This document shows, one piece after another, positions 21,374 to 33,975 of a stretch of 64,000 nucleotides of DNA (position 1 is its first letter; every line of letters starts with the position of its first letter). The notes under the pieces are model-generated. The model was not told where the DNA came from and ran no database searches. It saw only the letters and a program-made list of their open reading frames with translations. Source of the DNA: Mikania micrantha (lineage: Eukaryota; Streptophyta; Magnoliopsida; Asterales; Asteraceae); NCBI GenBank assembly GCA_009363875.1, contig CM018691.1, positions 5,952,001 to 6,016,000 on the forward strand, read 5' to 3'. The position numbers were made by a program, and so were the translations under genes.

Positions 21374-22730
21374 TGATCGGTGTCGAAGTACCAACCAAAA
21401 ATAAGAGTTTTCACTCAAGTCCTACAACCCAATTTAGTTAGGGAAGTCGGGTATCGATCCACGAGAAGTCAAGTGGAAATTACTTTCAACACAAACTAAT
21501 TAACTACTTGCAATTGAAAAGTAAACTTGAAAATGTTGAATTTAGGGTTTAGAATTAGAAAACAATTAACTTGAATTAAATACAAACGAATTAAAACAAA
21601 AGAGTTGTAAGCAATATGGAAAAGGTGATCACTCCAGGTTTCGAATTAGGAAGACAATTAGGTTTTCATTAATTTGTCAATTGGGAATCACATAGACATG
21701 ATTCATGCTTTAATTGATAAACATGTATGATTTTGAGAACAAAGCAATGATCTTGTTGACAACCGATAACTAGACCGATGTTGTTGACTCGATTGATTAC
21801 CAGTTCTACAAAAACAATGATTTCTAAAAGACTTTAAAACCCAATTCCGTTAATTACCCATTCAATTATACAATGAATGAAAAGAAAGCAATAAACTTGA
21901 ACTTGGAATTGCAAAATCAATCAAAAATCGTAATCGTTTAACAATCAAACACTATTGAATCCATAAATCTATGAAGAACGAATTCAATACCAATATTCCA
22001 CAAATCAAAGAACAAAACTAATTATCAAACCTAATTCTCCACCCAGAGATGATCACAATCGAACTAGCCGGACATCCTCAAACTTGAATCTTCACAATCG
22101 TTGATCATAGGCATGATTTGATCTTTGCTTCTACGAATCCGGATGATCTTGGATTGATTTGGATGAGTTGGAATGCCCAAAAACGCCTCTTTTTCGCCCA
22201 GAATTCGTCCCCAAAAGTGTTCTTAACGAAACCCTAAGATTAGGCCTTAAATATGGGAAAGATTAGGTAAAAATCTGATTTTTCCGGCCGTCGCCGTATG
22301 ATACGCCGGATTTGGGCGTATCATACGGCCAGAATCTTACACTACGCCCAGAATCTTCTGTCAACGCTGAAATTTGGGCGTATCATACGCTGGCCGTATG
22401 ATACGCTGCCTTGGCCGTACCATACGCCCAAGATGAACTCACCGATGGCTTCTTCTCGTCGAGAAACTCAATTTTCATATATTATGGGCCCGTAACTCAT
22501 CTCCTAGCCTGAGATATGCCTCCGTGAAGTTTTGACTCGCCGAACTTCATGTTTTCACCATTTTTCTCGCATGGCTTCTCTTCCAATCCTCCAATAAGCT
22601 CCCGAACATGCCTTTAAACACTTGACACCTGAAATTCATAAACATACTCAAAGTAAACATGTTTTGGGCCAAAAATCGATAACATCACATAGTTACACAT
22701 CAATTCACACAACTATTTACACCTTCATCA
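21374..22730 (-). repeat. 5' LTR of element A
   Basis: 1357 bp, TGATGAAGG...CCGATCA on the minus strand. It has the same length and the same 3' end as the LTR of element B (54133-55489), but a different middle. It carries five CGTATGATACG-type palindromes (22295-22426). Confidence 0.88.
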
Positions 22731-22920
22731 TATATATATATATATTATACATCATATATATTTTTTATATATTTAATATTTAATATAATATAAGTATTTG
22801 ATTATGTGTGTGTATGTATATATGTATATGTTTGTGTGTAATATAATATATGTGTATGTGCCTATATATATAATGTAGTATATATAGATATATGCATGTA
22901 TGTATACGTATATATATGTA
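22731..22920. repeat. TA/TG-rich low-complexity tract
   Basis: Mixed TA, TATG and TGTG repeats, part of the flank of element A. The 73-codon minus-strand frame here encodes only Tyr/Ile repeats and is not a gene. Confidence 0.85.
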
Positions 22921-23022
22921 TTATAAATCGAGTTGAGCCACGAGCCAAGGTTTTTTCGAGTCGAACTTTTTTCGAGGAAGCTTAGAGCGATCATCGAGCC
23001 GCAAACTTTTTAAACAACCCTA

Positions 23023-23574
23023 ATCTAGAGTCATATCATATCTTGCCTATATATTTGATTTCAGCCCATGAGCCAACAAGATTACTATAGCATTGTCTAA
23101 CAGTCAATCGTTATTTACCACAATGACTACTCTCCACAAAACATTGGGTTAGTTGTTACGTATCACAGTACCTACCCAGAACATTTCATCTATTGCCTCT
23201 ATGGTTCCAGCCATAAACCAACAATCTTATATCCTAGCATCGAACCACCAAGAATGATCCTCACTGCTCACAACTTAAATTGTACCTAGTTTATTCACCC
23301 TTTGAGCGATCATTTGCACAATTTCATTTCATACAACAATTTGTTAGAAAATTTGCTCAACTTCATTTCATCACATAACTCATTTAATTTATAACAAAAT
23401 TGAGTGATTTTTCTTTTGGAATTTAGTTTAATATGTTGCATTTCAATCCCAAGTAGTCTTACTTGATTTCGTGAATGTTTCAATCTCCAACCAATCGACA
23501 CAAAATAAGTACAGCAGAATTTATTGTTTTATAAAAATATAGAGTTGACTTTTCCATACGATGTAGACTGGTCA
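23023..23574. other. Intergenic, no gene seen
   Basis: Unremarkable AT-rich DNA. A 63-codon minus-strand frame has no recognised motif. Confidence 0.55.
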
Positions 23575-24036
23575 GGGCTCTCTTAGACCATAACCATTAA
23601 CAATCCTTGCTTGGATTGTGGAGCTGTTCAAAAAAAAAAAGAAGAAGAAATGCTTATGCTTATGCTCCCTTAGATTACAATCCTTATTTATTTGTTTTTT
23701 TATATTTTTTTGTACTTTATCATAATTAGTTTTCTTATAATTTTGTTTTTTTAATAACTTCCAATAATTAGCATTTTTAAAAAAGTCTAAAAACACGTTC
23801 TTGATCAGTCTTTTTATATGAACATGTCGTTATAAATTTTGTTAAAATAGAGTTCGTTTAAAAAATTGTATTTTTTAATATAAATTATATTTATTTAATA
23901 AAACATAGTAAATGTTGGATTGTTAATGAGAGTAAAAAGTTGAATATAATTGTGTTGCATATTAGAAAGTGAAAAATTAGTTTTTTATTAAAATATTGGG
24001 TTGAATTTGACAGTGAATGAGAATGGTCTTAAGGCC
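23575..24036. mobile_element. Possible MITE of about 460 bp
   Basis: The left end GGGCTCTCTTAGACCATAAC and the reverse complement of the right end (AAGGCCTTAAGACCATTCTC) share a TTA(A)GACCAT core followed by CATT. The interior is very AT-rich and non-coding. No target duplication could be fixed, so the superfamily is open. Confidence 0.4.
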
Positions 24037-26059
24037 TTCCGGCTCAATCGACAATCATCAGTGCACCTGGCCTCTTGCACTAGTTGGTAATCACCACTCA
24101 CCACCTCAGTCTTAATCGGCACACGGCAATCTCTCCTGGCCTGGCCTCCTACGTGGCTGCGCGCACCACCACGTCCGACCATATGCCCCTACGCATTTTA
24201 AATTATCAATCAACAATTGTCGCGTAAATCAGCAATCTCCATCTTTGTTTAATTATTTGGAATATTTGAATCTTTATTAAATTCAAGGAATGTAAGAATT
24301 TGTAGTTTAAAAGATTCATTTAATTGTTTAAAATATAAAAACAAATCACTTTAGTTTAATACATTTGGAGTTTTGTTGATTATTAATTTGAGCCATGAAT
24401 TTTAGTATTGAAAAAAGAGTTATTTCAATTTTCAATCGAAGATGTAATGCAACTTTTTCAAAATATAAAATTTCATAGGGAGCGACTTCAAGTATTATTA
24501 TTTTTTAATTTGTAATAGGCCATCGAAATTATATTATATGTTTTTTCTTTTCTAGTCATGATATTTATTTTATCATTTTTATTATGTGATGAGCATTATT
24601 ATTCAGCTTAAATGGTAAACTGGTCAGGAAAATACATGTCTGGTAGTATAAAAGTAGTACATACAATCATGGTGACATTATTAGAAAATTTTTTTGGTTC
24701 CGTCACTGCTTTCAAAAGGTTTAGGATATTTAATAAAATCGAAATCTTAACTTATATTATTTTGATAATATATTTATATGAAATGTGTGAAAAGTCACCA
24801 GTCAAATAAATTGATTTGACAAGCCAAAGGCTTTAAAACAACATGTCAAATAAAATATAGGCATATTCAAAAAAGAACCACATATCATTGGTATAGACAA
24901 TATAGTTTTATAAGACATAAATGATACTATCAATATAAAATACACTTTATAAAGTATCATTAATGTTGATAGCCTAAAAATTTCCACATGATTGTTAAAC
25001 TATTATAGCACAAGAAAGGACAAGAAAAATGTTTAGGACCACAATCACTCTTAGAACAAATTTTCATATGTAGATCACTCACCAACAACACATGGGTTTT
25101 GTGGCCTCCTTTTTAACTTATATTCCCTGAGGGAAAACAACCTTAATAGTCTGTTTTAATGTGCTGAAACTTTACTTACTTTTCCAGACATATTTTCCAA
25201 CTTATTATTTGCAATTCATGTAAACTATATATGAATTGTATGAGTTACCTATTATACTGCAATCCCCCACGTCTTACGTTACACAACCATTTAACTCGTT
25301 GGAATAATTTGATGACCAGATATTGTAAAGTATTATTCAGGTTAACAATCTACTCATGCTTGTTGAGATTTTGATCGATAGTTCCTGATCAAAACTTTGG
25401 AACACAATGTTTTAAGTATAGTGGCCACATAGAAGGTTGCTTATATGTTCAAGCACACAAGTTCTTATTGAGCGTCAAAAGATCAGTTCATGGGTAAACA
25501 TATTTTGACTATTTCTTTCAATTTCGACCGTAAATAGTAGATGATGAACACTATAGTAAGTTAGTTTGGATATTCGTGATGGATGTGTTAGTTCAACTAT
25601 GTTTTTTGTAAATAATCACAACAAAACATTAACACACTCTCTTAAACAAAACACACACGCACATTGCTTCATTTTAAAGGCAAATTAAAAGTATAAATAA
25701 ACTACTACTATTACTGTGACCCGTTAAACCTATAACTCGCTATAGCTTAAAAAGACCTATCGCGACAACATTTCGTCAATATAGATCTCCATTTTTCTGT
25801 TACCTTAGCCGCCGATTAGTGTAGTGAATATGCTGCAATTTTAGGGATGCTCTAAAACTTATATGAAGAAAACTATTTAAATAATTTAAAGTTAAAATTA
25901 TTCAATAAATAGATGAAATTTAGAACGTTAATCCATAATATAATTATACTTTATCTAGAAGCTTGTAGCATATCAAAAGCACGTTACACTTGGCTCTCAT
26001 TGATAGCTCATAGCAGAATACTATACTCAAGCATCTTTCAAAAAATATTAAAAAAAATT
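24037..26059. other. Intergenic, no gene seen, upstream of the carboxylesterase
   Basis: A short GC-richer patch at about 24020-24180 has an open minus-strand frame without recognised motif. The rest is AT-rich, with no ORF or RNA gene I can support. The last few hundred bases presumably hold the carboxylesterase promoter. Confidence 0.55.
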
Positions 26060-26075
26060 ATATTTATATATATTA
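26060..26075 (+). promoter_or_regulatory. TATA-like region of the carboxylesterase gene
   Basis: TATATTTATATATATT lies about 80-95 bases before the ATG at 26154, a plausible place for a plant TATA box with a 5' leader of about 50-60 bases. The surroundings are AT-rich, so the assignment is weak. Confidence 0.35.
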
Positions 26076-26153
26076 ATATCCAACGTTTTCATTTATCTAT
26101 ATATTGTAGCTGTACCGTCGATCTTTTGCCATATCGTCCTATTCAACTCTACA

Positions 26154-27131
26154 ATGTCCGATCATCAATTACCGGTCCGGGAAAACCCACCTATAATTGT
26201 ACTCAATCCCGACGGTTCATGCACACGCTTCATACCCAACCCATGCACCCCACCCACAACGGATCAAGATCTTGACCCCCTTGTGCTCACCAAAGATCTA
26301 ACCATCAACTATATAAACCAAACCGGGGTTCGAATTCATATCCCAAAAGAAACCCTAACTAGCACTAGATGCCCGGTCGAAAAGCTCCCTCTGGTGGTTT
26401 ATTACCACGGAGGAGGTTTTATTTTCTCGACAGCAGCAACAACAATCACACACGAGCTGTGCAACCGACTGGCAGCACATGTCCCGGCCATTGTGGTGAA
26501 CGTAGACTACCGACTCGCACCCGAACACCGCCTCCCGGCAGCCTATGACGACGGGGTGGAGGCTTTGCATTGGCTCAAGTCCACCGAAGATCCATGGTTG
26601 GCCAACTATGCTAACCTGTCTAATTGTTACCTAATGGGAACTAGTGCTGGTGCAAACCTAGCTTACCATGCAGGACTACGTGTGTCAAAGCAACTTCAGG
26701 ATCTTGAGCCTTTGAAAATCAAGGGTTTGATCCTGCACAGCCTGTTCATCGGAGGGGTGGAGCGGGTGGAATCAGAGGTCCGATTGGCGGACACGGGACA
26801 ACAGTTGACTCTATCCATTAGTGATACGATGTGGGATTTTTGTCTACCGATTGGTGCTAGTCGTGAACACGAGTATTGCAACCCGATGGCAGGTTGTGGT
26901 TTGGATGATATGGGCTGGGTTAAGGATTCAGGTTGGCAGGTGATGATGGTTGATCGTTATGGCGATTTGTTGATCGATCGTCAAATGGGGTTTGCAAAGA
27001 CTTTGAAGTTGAAAGGCGTGGAGTGTAGGTGCTTCTACGGAGATGGTGATCATGGGATCGAATATTATGATGAATCTAAAGCTAAAGAGTTGTTTGAGGA
27101 GGTTTCAAGTTTCATATCTTCGATCAATTAA
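26154..27131 (+). CDS. Plant carboxylesterase (alpha/beta hydrolase fold 3, CXE class I)
   Basis: The 325-residue intronless protein belongs to the plant CXE/HSR203J-like family (Abhydrolase_3), which hydrolyses short-chain acyl esters of small metabolites; the real substrate cannot be told from sequence. Visible motifs: oxyanion-hole HGGGF at 85-89, DYRLAPEHRLPAAYDD at 118-133, nucleophile Ser164 in GTSAG (162-166), LPIGASREHEYCNP at 231-244, probable catalytic Asp271 in GDLLID, and His300 in GDHGIE. Most family members have DPL where this has DLL. There is no signal peptide or membrane segment, so it is probably cytosolic. Length is normal (family about 310-345) and the frame is undamaged. 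The first ATG in frame is used, context ACAATGT. It is the only host gene in the window; two (TA)n-flanked repeats begin within 70 bp of its stop. Confidence 0.95.
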   Translation: MSDHQLPVRENPPIIVLNPDGSCTRFIPNPCTPPTTDQDLDPLVLTKDLTINYINQTGVRIHIPKETLTSTRCPVEKLPLVVYYHGGGFIFSTAATTITHELCNRLAAHVPAIVVNVDYRLAPEHRLPAAYDDGVEALHWLKSTEDPWLANYANLSNCYLMGTSAGANLAYHAGLRVSKQLQDLEPLKIKGLILHSLFIGGVERVESEVRLADTGQQLTLSISDTMWDFCLPIGASREHEYCNPMAGCGLDDMGWVKDSGWQVMMVDRYGDLLIDRQMGFAKTLKLKGVECRCFYGDGDHGIEYYDESKAKELFEEVSSFISSIN

Positions 27132-27143
27132 TTAATGTTAACA

Positions 27144-27146
<3 letters not shown>

Positions 27147-27199
<53 letters not shown>
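27147..27199. repeat. (TA)n microsatellite behind the carboxylesterase
   Basis: A pure TA tract that starts about 15 bp after the stop codon. Confidence 0.95.

Positions 27200-27941
<742 letters not shown>

Positions 27942-28007
<66 letters not shown>
27942..28007. repeat. (TA)n microsatellite
   Basis: The TA tract that closes the cluster of two elements behind the carboxylesterase. Confidence 0.95.
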
Positions 28008-28010
<3 letters not shown>

Positions 28011-29612
28011 GTTAGTTGTTTATCGATAATTTAGTCTTTTAATTGTTTGTTGTTTCTGATGATATAAGATTTCTATATCATTTAACCATGCACAATTAAC
28101 TAATGTTGTCGGAACAGGCGACGCATCAGATAAAGATTCTTGTATTGTAGTTTGAATTCTCTTTCTTTCTACATTATGATCTTGCTCATTTTTATATGTT
28201 TATCCCTAACTTCTTACTCTTAAAACTTAATCCCAATTAGCATTCGTGCTATTTACGTTTTGATGCTCATGTTTTATCTATAGATTGAGACAATTTCATG
28301 CTTGAAAATTCAATTATTTTGATTTTGTTTAAATGATCCATTTGTACATTTTTCATACATCTTTGATCTACCTTCCTTTCAATCACGTTATAAGTGTTGG
28401 TTGCCGTTAAAAAACACACACAACTACACAAGTGTTGATTATCTGTCATTCTATTGGAGCATATAATTACAATTGGCAATTATTTAGTTGGTGATGCCAA
28501 AAGATTGCACCTTTTGATTTTCAACCAGTATTAGAATATATTTCGATTGATTGCTATTTTGTGTGTGAAGATGACAACCTTACCAAGTGATGGTGATATT
28601 GAATTTGTGAAAATTTTAAGTTGATTTCTAGTCAGTGAGATTATCTTGCACATGAATTTGGTCAAAATAAACTCACTAATCAAGGGAGAGCTAGGTCTTA
28701 ACCACAAGAACATAGGGGCCTATGGCCACGTTGATTCATAAATCAACTAGAAATAATAGGTTTCGGCCACCTTTAGGAAATAAAAAAACACACTAGAAAT
28801 GCAACAGGTTAATGCTTAGGTCTAGTCAAGTAGTAATCTCATATTTAAACTTTTATTAACATTTTTAGTAAATTATTAGCATGTAGCTATGGGGTGAGAA
28901 AAACTGAACCATTTGTATTTTATGTATTTTCAATTATGTTTATGTATTTCTAACTTTTATACTTGTATTTCTTTTATTTTATTTTTATTTTTTTTGTATC
29001 CTTGACAATCAATCATTTGGTTGAATATTATTTTTTATCTGCTAAATTAGATAAGAGAATGTTAATCAAAAGAAAAAAAATAAATACTTATGTTTACTAT
29101 TCAACTAAGTTTCTTATTGTTCTCATCACCTTGCTCATACAACCAACCTGTTAACATCTGACTAGGTGGAAACCGAACCAAAGCCAAACCAAAAAAGACT
29201 AAAAAATTACGTTGGACAATTAACCGAAACTGAACAAAAAAATGAACCGAAAAGAACACTCCAAGATTCTACAACCTGACTATATGGCAGTGTTATTGAT
29301 CTTGCTTAACGCGGTTAAAAACCAGTATTAAAACCGTTGTTAAAAAGTTGAGTAATCTACAAAAACTATTGAGTAATAATATTATTGAAACAATTTTGAA
29401 ACTTGGTTTATTTTTTTTAATATAGTAATTTATTTATGATATGAATGACATAATATGCTAATACGATCCCACAAACTGAACATGGTAGGCAACATGAAGC
29501 ATGTATTAAAAGCTTTAGTTATTGGATGAGGGGCAATTGGCGCATCGTAAATTTGAAGACTTTGAGCAATCACTATGTAGTTCATATGAATATGTAAATA
29601 TAGTCACACAAG
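28008..29612. other. Intergenic, no gene seen
   Basis: AT-rich, with only short low-complexity frames. A patch around 29170-29260 repeats AACCGAA words, probably a degraded dispersed repeat. Confidence 0.55.
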
Positions 29613-30400
29613 ATGATTGTAACAGCAAGTGCCAGATCGTCCGGCAAGTTCGTACGGTATGTGTACTTTCACCTTATTCTATGTGTATATACGTAAGTCT
29701 AAACAGTACTTGTATTAACAGAATCCTAAATACAAGAAACCGTTGTACGTATTTTCGTATAAACTTAAATACATTAAGTACAACGTACATTTGAAACATT
29801 AGTTGTGTTTATTAAGTGAAAACTTAATTACAGTTAACACAACAAATCAAGAGAAACAACGATATTCAAACAATATTCAGAAACATATCGGTTGCGATCT
29901 GATGTCCACAGATGACAGGAATCAGATGGCCGACAAGTCAGTACAAAAACAATGTGAAATCATGAAGTATAGTTGAGTCCGACAGTGAGGAAACACAATA
30001 AAAACGTTAATGCAGTGTTATTTCAGAATGACGAACTGACAGTGTGTTTGCGTGAGTGACGATTCACACAAACATATCTGTGAGTTTAGAGTTCTGAAAT
30101 AATGACTGAAAAATAGAAAACAAAAATCAGAAAGCAAAACCATTGTCGTATTCGTTCGGGTGACGATTCGAACGAATTACGCGCGAAGGTTACGCGATCT
30201 GACGAAACGAAAACGAAAACACGTTACGAACGAAAATAATTTAAGTTAATATAATAAATCACATTTTACAATTTTGAAACTCATCAAAATAATTAAATTA
30301 AACTCTTTTTATTTAAAACATTTAAATTACGCGAAATTTTCCGGTTACGTGACGAATTAACGAACCGAACAACCGAAATGGACCCGGACACCACTCGTGG

Positions 30401-30407
30401 TATAAAA
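30401..30407 (+). promoter_or_regulatory. TATA box candidate in solo LTR
   Basis: TATAAAA follows the conserved CACTCGTGG. The aligned place in the LTR of element C has TATAAAT (48254). A CT-rich leader follows. Confidence 0.45.
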
Positions 30408-32430
30408 ACTCTAAAATGAGGGTTTTTCTCATTTTTCCACCTACACTCTTCTCTTTCTCTCTCTTTTTCCGGCCACCACCACACCACCACCAAGAACCAC
30501 CTTCTCTCCTCCATATCTCTCTCAATACTTGGCCAAATCACTCCATTTTCGAACCTACACGAAGCTCTCATCACCCTCTACACGAAAGTACAACGGATCG
30601 GAAGTTACATCATCAAAATCTGAGGTAAAAATCGAATCCAAAGTTCGAAAAACTAGGGTTTTCGTGAACCCATAGTTACACCATCAGCTAAACCGGCCTT
30701 ACCTCCTGTTCTTTTAACCCAACCCTTCGAAAATGGTTCCTACAAACACCATTACAGAAGACCAGATGGGATAACCTGGGTGTATTCGACTAACGACCCA
30801 GCGAATGGCATCCCAGACCGCCGAATGAGGGCCGGCCGAATGGCCAAGGACAGGCCTACCGAACCACCACCTTCGGCCACCCCCCATTCGCCACTCATTC
30901 TATCGGCCAGACACTCCTTCATTCGCCAGTAGAACCTCTCAGTCGACCATTAGCCCATTCGGCCTAAGGGTCATTCGGCGGACTGTTTTCATTCGACAAC
31001 CACCATGCGGGATAACTCTCATACGGCCTGTAACCCTTCTTTCGACCACCCTAACCTCATTCGACCATCACCATTCGGTGCAGGGCCATGTTCCATTCAT
31101 TCGACTAAGGACTGAAACCGGACAACTATACAACTCCTTTGGTCACAGAAACCTTCCATTTGTGAAGCCCACATGAGTGGCTTAGCCGTGGGAAGGATTG
31201 GGCCATAAGGGGGTGACATAGTCATCTAACATTCAGTCTAATAAGTTGTCTAGATCCATACATCCAATTTCGGTCCATATAATCATAATGGACCCAACAG
31301 CCTAGCTTCTTGGCCCAATAGACTCACTTGGCCCAACCACACTCAATTCAGCCCAGTAATCCTAAACAGGCCCAACAACTCTTTAAGTGGCTTAGCCCAA
31401 CAATTGGATCCACGCATACAGCTCAAAGCCTACTAGTGTGGCCCAACAGAACCCTCTGGCCCAACAGCGTTTTCCCGGCCCATAATGACACAAGAGGCCC
31501 ACTTATTCGGCCCATCTGATGGATTCGGCCCACATGGCTAAGAAAATAACTTAACATACTAAACCTATAACCATGAATAATAAACATGGGAAATTTATGG
31601 TTTTACTACAAAGGTGACAATGATTTGGGTTTATTATAATAACTTTTATAAACTTAAAACATAAAGTTTTTAAGAGCTGTTATTGGGTAATTTAATTACT
31701 ATGTATTAATTGCTTTAGATATAACAAGAATAATGTGTGGGACTTTGAACAATAGTCCCAAGTTTATTCTTGGAATATTTATTAAGTCTTACACCAAAGC
31801 ACATGATTCACTCATTATGACAAGGATTATCAATCTCCCGGGTGAACTAAGACTATATACACAACGTAAAGACACATAGTTACAATAATCAATGACACTT
31901 GAAACAAGGGCCGAATCATGACCGAGACTTACTAGTGTTAGCCCAAGCTTATGGCTAACACACACCCACACACACTCAAGTTCCTACAACTCATACTTAC
32001 AAATTACAACTATCATGAAATCAATACAGGATTGTGAAAACACACTCAAGTACAATCGAGAGCACGTACATTCTTGTTTAAGCTAAGTCAAACACAACAA
32101 CTACAAGGTGAGTTCATATGCCCCTTTTACTTTAAATCGTTACTGATTTTAACTCTCGGGGCTGAGAAACATGTTTACTTTTATTTATTTAAAAGTTTTA
32201 CTTAACATGTTAGTTATACTCTGATTAAATGGTATTAAATTGCTTATTATCATATATCATTGTATGCATGCTTGTATGATTATGAGATAACAGGGAAACT
32301 CATATGATTATGATAAGATAATTTCTTAATTATCAATACATTATAATAACTTAGTTATAAGATTGTAACTTATAACTCTTAGTTATTTCCACATGATCAA
32401 ATACTTAAACAATTTACACTTAATTGTATA

Positions 32431-32990
32431 ACGAGAACATTCCCACACGGATACTTTGGGAACACATGGATTCAGTAAATGATGATCATGATAACGTAAC
32501 TTCATGGGATTCTTATCATTTACAGTAAATGATGATCATGATAACGTAACTTCATGGGATTCTTGTCATTTACACATAATTAACATAATGTAATAAGACA
32601 AGTTCTTATTCGACTTTGTTAAACACACGAGAACATTCCCACACGGATACTTTGGGAACACATGGATCAGTAAATGATGATCATGATAACGTAACTTCAT
32701 GGGATTCTTATCATTTACAGTAAATGATGATCATGATAACGTAACTTCATGGGATTCTTGTCATTTACACATAGTTAACATAATGTAATAAGACAAGTTC
32801 TTATTCGACTTTGTTAAACACACGAGAACATTCCCACACGGATACTTTGGGAATACATGGGCTCAGTAAATGATGATCATGATAACGTAATTTCATGGGA
32901 TTCTTGTCATTTACACCCGATTATCATAATGTAATAAGACAAGTTCTTATTCGACTTTGTTAATCACATAATACAATCCCACACGGAAAC
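32431..32990. repeat. Minisatellite inside the solo LTR, about 196-bp unit
   Basis: Units start at ACGAGAACATTCCCACACGG at 32431, 32627 and 32822, with a decayed fourth near 32969 (spacing 196, 195, about 147). In the first two units a 50-bp block (CAGTAAATGATGATCATGAT...) is itself doubled, and in the third it is single. The LTR of element C has only one related copy, so this is a local expansion. Confidence 0.85.
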
Positions 32991-33402
32991 TTTGGGATCA
33001 CACGGCGGGATAGGAGAGAATGGAATGCATTTTAACTGATTACGTGAGGATTAAAATGGATTCCATTCGGATTCTATACGCTACAGTTGGAGACATATGA
33101 TGAACAGTTAACTAATACTTTTAATTAAATTAAAAGTGTAACATAAAAGTTAACCTCACAAGTAATAGAATAATACAAGGATCAGATTTAAATAATCTAA
33201 ATTCCTTAATTCAACGAGGGTTTATCAATACTTCGGTTTGATGACTAAACCCCTCTTACTATATTATTATTCTACATATGATTACACAGCGGACAATTCG
33301 GATAGTTGGGAAATGGATATCTTTAGTTGTATCGCAAGTGGTGTGGAACTTGGTTGAGTATGTGGTGGGATAGCGTCTGGGCTTGACCCTTTCGTGATTC
33401 CC

Positions 33403-33411
33403 TATATATAA
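33403..33411 (+). promoter_or_regulatory. Second TATA box candidate in solo LTR
   Basis: TATATATAA in the block CCCTATATATAAGCATACTT, about 560 bp before the LTR end. The block is preserved in the LTR of element C (51404) and in inverted form twice in the LTR at 6565-10552. Confidence 0.5.
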
Positions 33412-33975
33412 GCATACTTAGTTAGGTGGTATTCTACTTGTACATATAACTAAGGAGAGGCCATTGGGTGGAACATGTGAAACAAGTATACAAGCAACAA
33501 ATATAACATTGTGAATGTGTGCATGATCAGTTCAATGGTTTCCAATTTACTTACTTATGAACTCACCAACCTAGTGTTGACTTTGTTTAAATTACATGTT
33601 TTCTCAGGTGACGAACAGGTGTAGATACTATATGCAAATGATAAGCTAGTGGACTCATAGAAGACCTAACTTTCTTTTGATTGCATACTTTTGATATGAC
33701 AGAACATTGAATCACTTTTGTATATCTTGTACAGATCAAGATATAAACTCATTGATTCTTTTTGATTAGATTTACTTAGTTAAATTATGATGTACAATGT
33801 AATTTAACTTTGTAATTCTATTTCATGTCATGATTAGCATTTCTCATTTATATCTCATGTGCTATGTAAACAATCTGATCATTTGATTATCAACTCAATG
33901 ATATCGCGCCCCGGGAACATTCCGCCCGACGGGAAAACACGATCCGTTCCCGCCGGCCCGGGGTGTGACAATGAT

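Larger units (their letters stand above)
15965..22730 (-). mobile_element. Element A: Athila/Tat-type Ty3 element lacking pol
   Basis: Order on the minus strand: 5' LTR (22730-21374), Asp-tRNA-type PBS, leader, gag with one in-frame stop, zinc knuckle and aspartic protease, 1.6 kb of non-coding DNA, PPT, truncated 3' LTR (16651-15965). There is no reverse transcriptase, RNase H or integrase between the protease and the 3' LTR. It therefore resembles non-autonomous gag-bearing elements (TR-GAG type). The shared LTR parts differ at about 6 of 687 positions, pointing to recent insertion. The 3' LTR lacks its last 671 bp, so no target duplication can be read. Confidence 0.88.
15883..23022. repeat. 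GAGCCGAGC-rich hAT-like repeat, split by element A
   Basis: The left part (15883-15964) starts TAGGGATGTAATTGAG and continues with GAGCCGAGCC and CTCGGCTCG words. The right part (about 22925-23022) has GAGTTGAGCCACGAGCC and ends so that its reverse complement starts TAGGGTTGTTTAAAAAG. Flanks GTCTTGAG (15875-15882) and ATCTAGAG (23023-23030) agree at 6 of 8 positions. This suggests an older hAT-like insertion into which element A later landed. Confidence 0.5.
29618..33970 (+). mobile_element. Solo LTR of a Tekay/Del-type Ty3 element, TSD ATGAT
   Basis: Starts TGTAACAGCAAGTGCC and ends GGGGTGTGACA, the same termini as the 5' LTR of element C at 47471-51971. ATGAT is present on both sides (29613-29617 and 33971-33975), an exact 5-bp target duplication. 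No PBS or coding region follows, so it is a solo LTR of 4353 bp. Internal landmarks are a TATA box at 30401, an array of TTCGGCC/TTCGAC words (about 30790-31100), an array of RGCCCA words (about 31200-31540), a minisatellite (32431-32990) and a second TATA at 33403. ORFs inside are not genes. Confidence 0.93.

Noticed and set aside
32431..32990. CRISPR-like regular repeats
   Set aside because: Units are long, contiguous and inside an LTR of a plant genome; it is a minisatellite.
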